Shown one piece after another: positions 36,502-44,959 of a stretch of DNA of 64,000 nucleotides. Numbering within the stretch: the stretch's first letter is position 1; each line of letters begins with the position of its first letter. This DNA comes from Frankia sp. QA3 (GTDB taxonomy: Bacteria; Actinomycetota; Actinomycetes; Frankiales; Frankiaceae): assembly GCF_000262465.1 (NCBI RefSeq), contig NZ_CM001489.1, positions 1,337,781-1,401,780 on the forward strand, given 5' to 3'. The notes beneath the pieces are model-generated. The model saw only the letters and a program-made list of their open reading frames with translations. It was not told where the DNA came from and did no database searches. The position numbers and the translations under genes were made by a program.

Positions 36502-37461
36502 GTGAGTTCGGTATCTCGCTGGACGGTCCTGCGGGTGGACACCGCGACCCTGGCAGCGGAGAACGTGCTGGTAGTCGTGCTGGTGGACCCGCAAGGAGAG
36601 GATCTCGACACCTGGGCTCCGGGCGCCCACGTGGATATTCGGGTACCGGGTGGCCAGATCCGCCAGTACTCGTTGTGCGGTGATCCGTCCGATACCCGGT
36701 CATGGCGAATCGCGGTGCTCCTGGAGGAGAAAAGCCGGGGCGGATCGCGCTACTTCCATGAACAGGTCGTGAAGGGTACGGAAATTGAGGTCGGCGCCCC
36801 GCGCAACAATTTCCCGTTGGTGGCGGGCGGGTCCTATCGGCTGGTGGCCGGCGGCATCGGCATCACGCCGCTGCTGCCGATGATGCACGAGCTGGAACGC
36901 CGCGGTGCCGACTGGCGGCTCTACTACGGCGGGCGGGCGCGGCGGCGGATGGCGTTCCTGCCCGAACTCGCCCGCCACCCCGACCGGGTGCGCGTGCTGC
37001 CCGAGGACACCGAGGGCCTGCTGCCCGTCGACGGCATCGTCGCCGAGCTCGCCGACGACTCGCGGCTGTACTGCTGCGGGCCGGAGCCGTTGCTGGCGGC
37101 CACCGAGCGGGCGTTCGCCGCCCGCGGCGTCGGCAGCCTGCACGTCGAGCGGTTCCGCCCCCGCCCGACGGACGGCGTGGACGAGGCCGAGCAGCGGGCC
37201 TTCGACGTGCTGCTGGCCGGCTCCGGACGGCTGGTCCGGGTGCGTGCCGACCAGTCGGTGCTCGACGCGCTCGACCGCGCCGGGCTCGACGTCCCCTCCT
37301 CCTGCCGCGAGGGCACCTGCGCGAGCTGCGAGACGACCGTGCTCGACGGCGAGGTCGACCACCGGGACTCGGTGCTCTCGCCGCAGGAGCGGGCCACCGG
37401 CACCACGATGATGATCTGCGTCTCGCGGGCGCGTTCGGAGCGGCTGACCCTTGACCTCTGA
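36502..37461 (+). CDS. Phthalate-dioxygenase-reductase-type FMN/[2Fe-2S] oxidoreductase
   Basis: A 319-residue electron-transfer protein. An N-terminal flavin domain contains RQYSLCG (about 54-60) and a NAD-binding domain with GGIGITPLLPM (about 117-127). The C-terminal plant-type ferredoxin domain has cysteines C268, C273, C276 and C306. This single protein can pass electrons from NAD(P)H to an oxygenase. It is followed, with an 11-bp overlap, by a flavin monooxygenase and then a P450, for which it is the probable redox partner. It starts at a GTG with a poor ribosome-binding site. Confidence 0.9.
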   Translation: MSSVSRWTVLRVDTATLAAENVLVVVLVDPQGEDLDTWAPGAHVDIRVPGGQIRQYSLCGDPSDTRSWRIAVLLEEKSRGGSRYFHEQVVKGTEIEVGAPRNNFPLVAGGSYRLVAGGIGITPLLPMMHELERRGADWRLYYGGRARRRMAFLPELARHPDRVRVLPEDTEGLLPVDGIVAELADDSRLYCCGPEPLLAATERAFAARGVGSLHVERFRPRPTDGVDEAEQRAFDVLLAGSGRLVRVRADQSVLDALDRAGLDVPSSCREGTCASCETTVLDGEVDHRDSVLSPQERATGTTMMICVSRARSERLTLDL

Positions 37462-38935
37462 CCGACCGCCCTCGACACCCCGCTCCGGGCACGCCGTCGT
37501 CCTCGGAGCGGGGGTCGCCGGCCTGCTCGCCGCGCGGGTCCTGAGCGAGTCCTTCGACCGCGTCAGCGTCCTCGACCGCGACGACCTGCCCGGCTCCGCC
37601 GACACAGCCCTTCCCGCCGACACAGCCCTTCCCGTCGACACAGCCCTTCCCGCCGGCACAGCCCTTCCCGCCGCGGGTCTCGGCGCTCGGCGCGGGGTGC
37701 CGCAGGCCGGGCACCTGCACGCGCTGATGGACCGCGGCCGGGAGATCCTCGAGGATCTGCATCCCGGCCTGGTCGCCCAGCTCGTCGCCGCCGGGGCGCC
37801 CACGAGCGAGGCGCTGGTCGGCGGGCGCTGGTACCTGCACGGCCGCCGGGTCGGCCCGGTCTCCACGGGGCTGACATCGGTGCTCGCGAGCCGGCCGCTG
37901 CTGGAACGCGAGCTGCGCCGGCGCACGGCGGTCCTGCCCGGCGTCCGCCTGCTGCCGAGGACCGCGGTGATCGGCCTGGTCGGCGTCGGGGCGGGCGAGG
38001 CCGGTGGCGGGGTCGGAACCGGGGCGGTCACCGGTGTGCGGATCCGTTCGGGCGCCGGCGACGGCGCGTCGACGGTGCTGGCGGCGGACCTGGTGGTCGA
38101 CGCCAGCGGCCGCAACTCCCGTTCCCTGGACTGGCTTTCCGCCGCCGGGCACCCGGCGCCGCCGACGTCGCGCGTCACCGTGGATCTCGGCTACGCCTCG
38201 CGGGTCTACCAGCGTCGCCCCGAGCACCTCGACGGCGACCTCAGCGTCATCATCTCCACCACCCCGGGCCTGCGCGGCGGGGGCGCGGCCGCCGTCGAGG
38301 GCGACCGCTGGATCGTCACCCTCGCCGGCCTGCTCGGCGAGCATCCCCCGACCGACCACGACGGGTTCTGCACGTTCGCCCGGCGGCTGCCGGTTCCCGA
38401 CATCGCCGACCTCGTCCGCGCGGCGACCCCCCTGACCGACGCCGTGCCCTACCGGTTCCGGGAGTCGGTGCGGCGGCACTTCGAGGCCGTGCGCAGCCCG
38501 CCCGACGGCCTGGTGGTCATCGGTGACGCGCTGTGCAGCTTCAACCCGCTGTACGCGCAGGGCATGACGGTCGCCGCCCAGCAGACGCTCGTCCTGCGCG
38601 ACTGCCTGCGCGAGGGCCTCGGCGGGCTGGCGGGCCGCTTCTACCGGGCGGTCGGCGGCGTCCTCGACGTCGCCTGGGACATGGCGACCTCGGCGGACCT
38701 GCGCTACCCGGCGGTGGTGGGCCGGCGCACCCTGCGGGGCCGGGTCACCGGGAGCTACGCGGCGCGGGCACAGCGCCGCGCGCACCGCGACCCCGCCGTC
38801 GCCCGGACCCTCCTGCGCGTGGTGCACCTCGCCGAGCCGCCCACCGCGCTGCTGCGCCCGGCGCTGGCCGCCAGGGTGCTCGCGCCCGGCGGCGCCGGCG
38901 GTCACGCCCGCCCCGCCCACCACGATCAGTCGTAG
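37451..38935 (+). CDS. FAD-dependent monooxygenase-like protein
   Basis: A 494-residue PHBH-fold flavoprotein. The dinucleotide-binding motif is VVLGAGVAGLLAARVL (about 16-31), DASGRNSRS is near 218-226, and VIGDALCSFNPLYAQGM near 357-373 is the second FAD motif. An in-frame ADTALP repeat lies at residues 50-73, between the first strand pair and the conserved domain. The start is a TTG that overlaps the reductase gene by 11 bp; no ATG or GTG is better placed. It may hydroxylate or epoxidise a lipid or aromatic substrate together with the P450 downstream. Confidence 0.8.
   Translation: MTSDRPPSTPRSGHAVVLGAGVAGLLAARVLSESFDRVSVLDRDDLPGSADTALPADTALPVDTALPAGTALPAAGLGARRGVPQAGHLHALMDRGREILEDLHPGLVAQLVAAGAPTSEALVGGRWYLHGRRVGPVSTGLTSVLASRPLLERELRRRTAVLPGVRLLPRTAVIGLVGVGAGEAGGGVGTGAVTGVRIRSGAGDGASTVLAADLVVDASGRNSRSLDWLSAAGHPAPPTSRVTVDLGYASRVYQRRPEHLDGDLSVIISTTPGLRGGGAAAVEGDRWIVTLAGLLGEHPPTDHDGFCTFARRLPVPDIADLVRAATPLTDAVPYRFRESVRRHFEAVRSPPDGLVVIGDALCSFNPLYAQGMTVAAQQTLVLRDCLREGLGGLAGRFYRAVGGVLDVAWDMATSADLRYPAVVGRRTLRGRVTGSYAARAQRRAHRDPAVARTLLRVVHLAEPPTALLRPALAARVLAPGGAGGHARPAHHDQS
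37598..37669 (+). repeat. 18-bp in-frame tandem repeat (ADTALP)
   Basis: Four 18-bp units, two of them differing by one or two bases, encode ADTALP, ADTALP, VDTALP and AGTALP in the flavoprotein, inserted shortly after the FAD-binding beta-alpha-beta unit. Confidence 0.95.
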
Positions 38936-38947
38936 AAGGAGCTCAGC

Positions 38948-40270
38948 ATGGTCACCGTCCAACCCGCGTCGTCCGAGGCCCACGGCCGACCGGACGAGGC
39001 GCCCCCGACCGCCCCCGAGCAGACGGCCTCCCCCGAGCAGACGGCCTCCCCCGAGCAGACGGGGGCGCGGCTGCTCGCGAAGCTGTTCGACCCCGCGAAC
39101 CGGCACGACCCCTACTCCATCTACACCGAGCTGCGCGCCGCCGGACCGCTGCACACCGGGCCGTTCGACCTCAAGCTCGCCAACCGCTACGCGGACTGCG
39201 CGGCGGTGCTCGGCAGCCAGGAGTGGGGCCACGACCGCGAGCCCCACCAGCTCCACCCGACCATCCCCGCCGAGGCGTTCCCCGCCTCCTTCCTGTGGAT
39301 GGAGCCACCGGACCACACCCGGCTGCGCGGCCTGGTGACGAAGGCGTTCACCGCCCGGACCGTCGCGGCGCTGCGGCCCCGCATCGCCGCCCTCGTCGAC
39401 GAGCTGCTCGACGACGCGCTGCGGGCGGGCGAGTTCGACCTCATCTCCACCATCGCCTACCCGCTGCCGCTGACGGTGGTCTGCGAGATCCTCGGCGTGC
39501 CGGCCGAGGACCACCCGCTGGTGCAGGTCTGGTCGCAGGCGCTGGCCCGGGCCTTCGACCCCGACGTGCTGATGACGCCGCAGGCGCTCGCCGAGCGCAA
39601 CGCCGCCATCCCCGAGTTCCTGTCGTACTTTCGCGAACTGGTCTCCCGCCGGCGCCGGGAGGCGACGGGCGACGACCTGATCACCCAGCTCGCCGCCGTC
39701 GAGGAGCAGGGCGACCGGCTCACCGCCGACGAGCTGCTCGGCACCTGCGTGACCCTGCTCATCGCCGGCCACGAGACGACGGTGAACCTCGTCGGCAACG
39801 GGATGCTGGCGCTGATCCGCAACCCCGACCAGGTCGCGCTGCTGCGCGAGCGCCCGGAGCTGCTCTCCCCGGCGGTCGACGAGCTGCTGCGCTACGACTC
39901 GCCCATCCACATGAACACCCGCGCCGCCAAGCGGGAGCTGGTGGTGGCGGACGAGGTCTTCGCCCCCGGCGAGGGGATCGTCGCGCTCATCGCCTGCGCG
40001 AACCGCGACCCGCTGGTGTACGACGACCCGGAGCGGCTCGACGTCACCCGCTTCCACACCTCGAAGCCGATCGCCCGGCACCTGTCGTTCAGCCTCGGCC
40101 ACCACTACTGCCTCGGCGCGCCGCTGGCGCTGCTCGAGATGGAGCTGCTGCTCGCCGGGGTGCTCGACCGAGTCGCCGACATGGAGTTGCTCACCGACAC
40201 ACCGCCGTACAAGCCCAACATGCTCATCCGCGGCCTGGCCGAACTGCCCGTGCGCTTCCACGCCGCCTGA
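38948..40270 (+). CDS. Cytochrome P450
   Basis: A 440-residue P450 with I-helix AGHETT (about 276-281), ExxR ELLR (about 315-318) and heme ligand C388 in SLGHHYCLG. The conserved phenylalanine before the heme loop is kept in LSFSLG. An AAGGAG box precedes the ATG. The N-terminal 45 residues are a non-conserved Glu/Pro-rich tail with an in-frame EQTASP repeat. It is co-directional with the reductase and flavin monooxygenase, probably in one operon. Confidence 0.92.
   Translation: MVTVQPASSEAHGRPDEAPPTAPEQTASPEQTASPEQTGARLLAKLFDPANRHDPYSIYTELRAAGPLHTGPFDLKLANRYADCAAVLGSQEWGHDREPHQLHPTIPAEAFPASFLWMEPPDHTRLRGLVTKAFTARTVAALRPRIAALVDELLDDALRAGEFDLISTIAYPLPLTVVCEILGVPAEDHPLVQVWSQALARAFDPDVLMTPQALAERNAAIPEFLSYFRELVSRRRREATGDDLITQLAAVEEQGDRLTADELLGTCVTLLIAGHETTVNLVGNGMLALIRNPDQVALLRERPELLSPAVDELLRYDSPIHMNTRAAKRELVVADEVFAPGEGIVALIACANRDPLVYDDPERLDVTRFHTSKPIARHLSFSLGHHYCLGAPLALLEMELLLAGVLDRVADMELLTDTPPYKPNMLIRGLAELPVRFHAA
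39014..39061 (+). repeat. 18-bp in-frame tandem repeat (PEQTAS)
   Basis: Two perfect and one partial copy of CCCGAGCAGACGGCCTCC encode PEQTAS repeats in the N-terminal tail of the P450. Confidence 0.95.
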
Positions 40271-40336
40271 GTCCGAGCCGCCTGAGTCCGAGCCGCCTGA
40301 GTCCGAGCTGCCTGAGCCCGAGCCGCCTGAGCCCGA
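40262..40336 (+). repeat. 15-bp tandem repeat across the P450 stop codon
   Basis: Five copies of GCCGCCTGAGTCCGA (the last two with one or two changes) begin in the last codons of the P450 gene and continue past its TGA at 40268-40270. Each unit repeats the in-frame stop. The array ends just before the terminator hairpin. Confidence 0.95.
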
Positions 40337-40352
40337 GCCGTCCTGCGGCCGC

Positions 40353-40399
40353 AAGGGCCGGCGCCGCCCGCGGTGAGACCGAGGGCGGCGCCGGCCCTT
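40353..40399. terminator. Bidirectional 17-bp hairpin terminator between convergent P450 genes
   Basis: A perfect 17-bp stem (40353-40369 with 40383-40399) encloses a 13-base loop and has AA at its left and TT at its right end. It sits between the convergent P450 genes ending at 40270 and 40407 and is the strongest hairpin seen in the window. There is only a short T run, as usual in GC-rich actinobacteria. Confidence 0.85.
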
Positions 40400-40406
40400 C
40401 GCCGCT

Positions 40407-41657
40407 TCAGTCCGCGGCGCTGGGGGAGAAGTCGACGGGCAGCGAGCGCAGCCCGCGGTGGATCAGGCTCGGCTGGTAGGACAGCTCGTCGGTGGCCAGC
40501 GACAGCGCCGGCGCCCGCTCGACCAGCGTGCGCAGCGCGGTCGTCGCCTCCAGCCGGGCCAGCGGCGCGCCCAGGCAGTAGTGCAGGCCGAGGCTGAAGC
40601 CGAGGTGGCGCGGCGAACGGCCGGGTTCGGCGTAGCGGGTGACGTCGAGGCGCTCGCCGCCGGCGAACACGTCGGTGTCCCGGCCGGCCGAGCCCATCAG
40701 CACGATCGCCCCGTCCCCGCGGCGGAAGCGGCGCTCGCCGACCGTGGTGTCGGTGAGCGCGACCCGCATCGTGAACTGGGTCGGCGTGTCGTAGCGCAGG
40801 ATCTCCTCCACGGCCGACGGGGCCAGCTCGGGCCGGGCGCGCAGCAGCGCGAGCTGGTCGGGGTGGGCGAGCAGGGCGAGGACGCCGTTGCCGACCAGGT
40901 TGATCGACGTCTCCATCCCGGCGACGAGCAGCAGCACGCAGATGCCGAGGACCTCGGCCGCGGTGAGGACCTCGCCGGACTCCTCCACCGCGACGAGCCG
41001 GCTGAGCAGATCGTCCTGTGGGTCGGCCCGCCGCCGCGCGACGAGGTCCTGCAGGTAGGCGACCACGTTCGCCCCGGCCTCGTTGCGCCGGGCGATGTCC
41101 TCGGCGCCAAGCAGACCGTCGGGGTCGGTGCCGCGGGCGATGGCCAGTTCCCAGGAACGCAGCAGCTCGGCGTCCTGCGCCGGCACCCCGAGCAGCCGCT
41201 GACCCACCATCGCCTGGGCGAGCGGCGCGGACAGGTCCCGGATCACGTCGAGTCCGCCGGCGGCGAGTGCCCGGTCCACCAACGTGTCGACCAGGGTGGT
41301 GATCATGGGCGTGAGGTCGGCGACCATCCGGGCGCTGAACGCCTTGTTGACCAGCGTGCGCAGCCGCCGGTGATCCGGCGGGTCCATCCGGATGAACGAC
41401 CCGGGCAGGCTCGCCTGCTGGTCCCAGAAGGGGCTGAGCCGGTCGACGTTGCCATGCCCCCACGCCTGGCTCTGCAGCACCGCGGCGCAGTCCGAGAACC
41501 GGGACATCAGCGTCACCTCGGCGTCGCCGAGGCGCACGGGGGTCGGGCCGGGAGCCTCGCGCAGCCGGCGGTACCGCGGGTAGGGATCGATCCGATGGGC
41601 GGTGTCGAACAGGTCGAGGGCGTCGGCCCCGGCGCCGTCGATCTGCGCTGTGCTCAT
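40407..41657 (-). CDS. Cytochrome P450
   Basis: A 416-residue P450. I-helix AGMETS has serine at the second threonine position, ExxR reads EILR, and the heme ligand is C361 in FSLGLHYCLG. The ATG at 41657 is chosen for its AAGGAG box; an ATG ten codons upstream lacks one. It is convergent with the P450 at 38948 and divergent from the P450 at 41943. The three are clearly distinct sequences. Redox partner probably the reductase at 36502. Confidence 0.92.
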   Translation of the reverse strand: MSTAQIDGAGADALDLFDTAHRIDPYPRYRRLREAPGPTPVRLGDAEVTLMSRFSDCAAVLQSQAWGHGNVDRLSPFWDQQASLPGSFIRMDPPDHRRLRTLVNKAFSARMVADLTPMITTLVDTLVDRALAAGGLDVIRDLSAPLAQAMVGQRLLGVPAQDAELLRSWELAIARGTDPDGLLGAEDIARRNEAGANVVAYLQDLVARRRADPQDDLLSRLVAVEESGEVLTAAEVLGICVLLLVAGMETSINLVGNGVLALLAHPDQLALLRARPELAPSAVEEILRYDTPTQFTMRVALTDTTVGERRFRRGDGAIVLMGSAGRDTDVFAGGERLDVTRYAEPGRSPRHLGFSLGLHYCLGAPLARLEATTALRTLVERAPALSLATDELSYQPSLIHRGLRSLPVDFSPSAAD

Positions 41658-41796
41658 GAATCCCGCTCCTTCGTGGGTGCCACCCATGGCCGGGGGACCC
41701 GGGTCTGCGCGCGGAGGAATGCCGGTGGCGGCGTCATCGTGGGTCGGGCGTAAGCGGAGGTCAAGGGCCTTCCGCAGTGGGCCGGGCGTTCCTCAT

Positions 41797-41823
41797 CGGT
41801 CGATAAGAAGGGGATATCGACCG
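41797..41823. promoter_or_regulatory. 9-bp perfect inverted repeat between divergent P450 genes
   Basis: CGGTCGATA (41797-41805) and TATCGACCG (41815-41823) are perfect complements with a nine-base spacer. The site is in the middle of the 285-bp gap between divergent P450 genes starting at 41657 and 41943, as expected for an operator of a dimeric regulator controlling both. No regulator gene is adjacent. Confidence 0.7.
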
Positions 41824-41942
41824 CGGTACACGTCCCTCCACCGGCCTACCGTCGGACCGGCGATGAAAGCATTCCGGTGCGGGATCGGCGGCGGTGGCCT
41901 GGCCGGCACCGGCCGGCCGGCGCGTCATGGGAAGGGCCTGGC

Positions 41943-43241
41943 ATGACAGCTGAACACGCCGATGCGGCACGGTCCGGTGATCGGTCCGGTGCGACGGCCG
42001 GGAATGCGGCCGGTTTCGCCGGCTCGTCATCCGGCGTTCACGAGATTTTTGATCCGCGGCGCCGCAGCGATCCCTATCCGCTTTACCGCGCGCTGCGCGA
42101 GGCGGCCCGCTGCCACTGGCTGTCCGCGGCTTCCCCCAGGCTTGGCGTGATCACCCGGCACGCCGACTGCGTCGGTGCCCTGCAGGAGCCCGTCTGGGGC
42201 CATGTCCCGATGGAGACCAGTGCATTTCGTCCGGTGACGGAACAGGACGAGGGTCTGCGTTCCATGCTGCGGGCGAACCCGCCGACGCACACCCGGCTGC
42301 GCCGCCTGGTCAGCCGGGCATTCACCCCCGCGACGATCGCCCGGTTCCGGCCGATGGCCCGCGCCCTGTCGGTCGAGCTGCTCGACGCCGCCGCCGACCA
42401 CGACGAGGTCGACCTCGTCGAGGCGTTCGCCCGGCCGCTGCCGCTGCGGGTCATCTGCTCCCTGCTCGGCGTCCCGGCGCGGGACGAAAAGGTCTTCGGC
42501 GCCTGGGCGTCGGCGCTCACCCGCGGGCTCGACCCCGACCAGGTCCTCGACCCGGTCGAGCGGGCGCAGCGCACCGAGGCCACCCGGGCGTTCGCCGAGT
42601 ACTTCACCGAGCTGATCGCCCGGCGCCGCGCCGAACCCGCGGACGATCTGCTCAGCGACCTGATCGCCGTGCAGGAGCAGGGCGACCGGCTGAGCGTGAC
42701 CGAACTGCTCGACATCTGCGTCCTGCTCCTCGTCGCCGGGTACGACACGACCGTCAACCTCGTCGCCAACGCCGTGCTGGCACTCGCCCGGGACCCGGGC
42801 CAGTACGCGGCGCTGCGGGCGGACCGGGAGCTCGTGCCGGCCGCCATCGAGGAGACCCTGCGCCACGACCCGCCCGTCCAGTGGACGGGACGCACGGCCC
42901 TGGCAGACACGGAGCTCGCCGGGCAGACGTTCCAGGCCGGCGACGGCGTCGTCCTCGTCGCCGGCGCCGCCCACCGCGACCCCGAGGTCTTCACCGACCC
43001 GGACCGGTTCGACATCACCCGCTACGCCTCGTCGACCGTCCCCGCGCCCCGCCACCTCGGCTTCGGCCACGGCCTCCACTACTGCCTCGGCGCCCCCCTC
43101 GCCCGCCTCGAAGCCGAGACCATGCTGACCGCCCTGCTCGACCGGGTCACCCGGCTGGAAGTCACCGCCGAGCCGACCTACCGCCCCCACCTCGCCGTCC
43201 GCGGCGTCGAAGCCCTGCGGATGCGGCTGACCATCCGCTGA
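41943..43241 (+). CDS. Cytochrome P450
   Basis: A 432-residue P450 with I-helix AGYDTT (about 258-263), ExxR ETLR (about 297) and heme ligand C381 in FGHGLHYCLG. The ATG has GAAGGG upstream. The first 30 residues are an Ala/Gly/Ser-rich tail. Divergent from the P450 at 40407 and convergent with the deacetylase gene, only 15 bp away. Confidence 0.92.
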   Translation: MTAEHADAARSGDRSGATAGNAAGFAGSSSGVHEIFDPRRRSDPYPLYRALREAARCHWLSAASPRLGVITRHADCVGALQEPVWGHVPMETSAFRPVTEQDEGLRSMLRANPPTHTRLRRLVSRAFTPATIARFRPMARALSVELLDAAADHDEVDLVEAFARPLPLRVICSLLGVPARDEKVFGAWASALTRGLDPDQVLDPVERAQRTEATRAFAEYFTELIARRRAEPADDLLSDLIAVQEQGDRLSVTELLDICVLLLVAGYDTTVNLVANAVLALARDPGQYAALRADRELVPAAIEETLRHDPPVQWTGRTALADTELAGQTFQAGDGVVLVAGAAHRDPEVFTDPDRFDITRYASSTVPAPRHLGFGHGLHYCLGAPLARLEAETMLTALLDRVTRLEVTAEPTYRPHLAVRGVEALRMRLTIR

Positions 43242-43256
43242 CAGCCAGGGCGCGGG

Positions 43257-44195
43257 CTACTCCGGAAGATGGACGAAGCGGAATCCGGCGCCGAGCAGGC
43301 GGGGCAGGGCCGCGGCCACGCCGGGTCCGGTGCCGTGGCGGGGATGGTTCATGTGCCCGATCACGATCGATCCGGGCGGGGCGGCCAGCAGGCTGGCGTG
43401 CACCTGGGCCGCGGTGTACGTGGCGCCCCCGTCGCCGTTCACCGCGAACGAGACGATCGTCTCGCCGAGGTCACCGACGATGCGGACGGCGACGTCGTCG
43501 CTGTAGGCGGTGCCCGGCCGGAAGAGTCGGGGCGGCCGGCCGAGCAAGCCGGTGAGCTTTGCATGGTTGCCGGCCACCTCGTCGAAGACCTGGCCGGCGT
43601 CACGGGTGCCGGGGATGCCGTAGGCCGAGCGTCCCGAGACGGACAGAGGCCGATGCAAGGTGCCGTGGTTGCCGATCTCGAACAGCGGGTCGGCGGCGAG
43701 GTCGGCGAAGGCGGGCCGGTTCGCGTCGATCCACCGGGAGTTGAGGAAGAGGGTGGCCGGGACGCCGTACCGGCGCAGCGTGGTGATCAGGTCACGGTCG
43801 TAGCCGTTGCCACCGGGCCCACCGCAGGCGTCGAAGGTGAGCGCCAGCGTCCGGCCGGCGGCGGGTAGCCGTGTGATTGTCCCGGGCAGGTCGAGTGCCC
43901 AGGCGCGCGGCCGTAGTCCACCGTAACGGGCGGCGATCTCGGCGCGGCCCACCCCGCCCGGCGTCGCCGAGAGACCGGCCTGCAGGGGAAGCCGCCTGCC
44001 GGCCGTCGCGGCCCCGCCCTCGCCAGCGCCAGCCGAGCCCGCGAAACTCCCGGAACCTCCGGCACCGCTGGCCCCGGCCGAGCTCGGTGGCCTGCTGGCG
44101 TCGCCAGCCGCGGAATGGCCGGTTCCACAGCCGGCGAGGGCACCGAGCGTCACGCCGGCGACGCCGATGACCAGAGTGCGGCGAGATGCCGGCAT
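43257..44195 (-). CDS. Polysaccharide deacetylase-family lipoprotein
   Basis: A 312-residue exported lipoprotein: a hydrophobic leader and lipobox LAGC (cysteine at about 23), a Gly/Ala/Ser-rich spacer (about 25-65), then a NodB-type carbohydrate esterase domain. Motif 1 reads LTFDACGG (catalytic base Asp, with Ala in place of the usual second Asp), motif 2 is GNHGTLH with the two metal histidines, and RPG follows. The replacement of the usual metal aspartate is common in a divergent subgroup and may change activity. The ATG has a GGGAGA box. Likely acts on cell-wall glycans or as a sporulation-related amidase-like esterase. Confidence 0.85.
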   Translation of the reverse strand: MPASRRTLVIGVAGVTLGALAGCGTGHSAAGDASRPPSSAGASGAGGSGSFAGSAGAGEGGAATAGRRLPLQAGLSATPGGVGRAEIAARYGGLRPRAWALDLPGTITRLPAAGRTLALTFDACGGPGGNGYDRDLITTLRRYGVPATLFLNSRWIDANRPAFADLAADPLFEIGNHGTLHRPLSVSGRSAYGIPGTRDAGQVFDEVAGNHAKLTGLLGRPPRLFRPGTAYSDDVAVRIVGDLGETIVSFAVNGDGGATYTAAQVHASLLAAPPGSIVIGHMNHPRHGTGPGVAAALPRLLGAGFRFVHLPE

Positions 44196-44213
44196 GGCTC
44201 TGTCTCCCCCGAT

Positions 44214-44259
44214 TCGGCCCCGACGATCCGGCCCCGACGATCCGGCCCCGACGATCCGG
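44214..44259. repeat. 14-bp tandem repeat upstream of the deacetylase
   Basis: Three copies of CCGGCCCCGACGAT lie 19 bp upstream of the deacetylase start, so they are within its leader or promoter. The 14-bp unit cannot keep a reading frame, in line with its non-coding position. Confidence 0.9.
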
Positions 44260-44386
44260 CCTCGGCCATGGTGCCATGGCTGGCACCGACCGTACGGTCC
44301 GGATGCCTTCGCTGGACGAGTAGATCCGCGGAACATCATGATCGCTGAGGGGGAGCCGGGGCTGGGGCCTGCGCCGGGTCCCGGGC

Positions 44387-44520
44387 GTGGTGGGGGAGAG
44401 CTACCGGGCGGTGGTGCTCGGCGCCGACCTGGGCGAGCGGCGCGACTACGCGCTCGGCGGCATCCCCACCCGGGCCCGGGTCTCGCCGAGTGGGCGCATG
44501 GTGGCCTGGACCGTGTTGAC
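44387..44520 (+). pseudogene. Remnant of a TolB/PD40-like beta-propeller protein
   Basis: An isolated open stretch encodes SYRAVVLGADLGERRDY, then GGIPTRARVSPSGRMVAWTV. This pattern (PSRARVSPSGRM-A) is typical of actinobacterial TolB-like WD40 repeat proteins, in the middle of a protein of several hundred residues. Both flanks lose similarity and no start is suitable, so it is a degraded fragment. The assignment rests on motif recall, not on a search. Confidence 0.45.
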
Positions 44521-44617
44521 CTGTGGGCCGTGCCCGCCGGCGGCGGACCGAGGCAGCCGACCTTGGCGGCCGGCCACGGCGGCGCTGGCTCCCGCCGTGG
44601 CCGGCTGACCGCGCCTG

Positions 44618-44959
44618 TCAGGCGGACTTGCGGGGCAGGCTCCAGTAGTCGCGGTTGACGGCGATCCGGCCCTCGCGCAGCGAGCCGAAGGAGGACCCAC
44701 GGATGCCGGCCGGCTGCATGACCCACTCGATGGCGTAGGTGGCCCCGTCGGACAGGGTGGTCACGACGTCGTAGGTGGTGCCCGCCGTCTGGCTCAGGGC
44801 ATGGTCGATGAACGCCCTGGCCTCGTCGGTCCCCGTGGCGCCATGGCCGGTCGGGACGTCCTCCAGCACGACGTCCGGGGTCAGGGTGGCCAGGATCGCG
44901 TCGGTGTCCTGCTTGTTCCAGCCGGCGAAGTAGTCGTCGATGACGGTGGTGTCGCTCAT
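44618..44959 (-). CDS. SnoaL-like / NTF2-fold protein
   Basis: A 113-residue small alpha+beta barrel protein of the NTF2/SnoaL superfamily, with the N-terminal helix pattern IDDYFAGWNKQDTDAILATLTPDVVLED and a long C-terminal sheet. Members act as isomerases, cyclases or limonene-epoxide-hydrolase-like enzymes, or have no known activity. It overlaps the upstream TetR gene by ATGA, so both form a unit divergent from the flavin monooxygenase at 45766. Confidence 0.8.
   Translation of the reverse strand: MSDTTVIDDYFAGWNKQDTDAILATLTPDVVLEDVPTGHGATGTDEARAFIDHALSQTAGTTYDVVTTLSDGATYAIEWVMQPAGIRGSSFGSLREGRIAVNRDYWSLPRKSA

Noticed and set aside
37451-37461. Frameshift between the reductase and the flavin monooxygenase
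   Set aside because: Both proteins have complete N- or C-terminal domains, and an 11-bp overlap with a TTG start explains the arrangement without any mutation.
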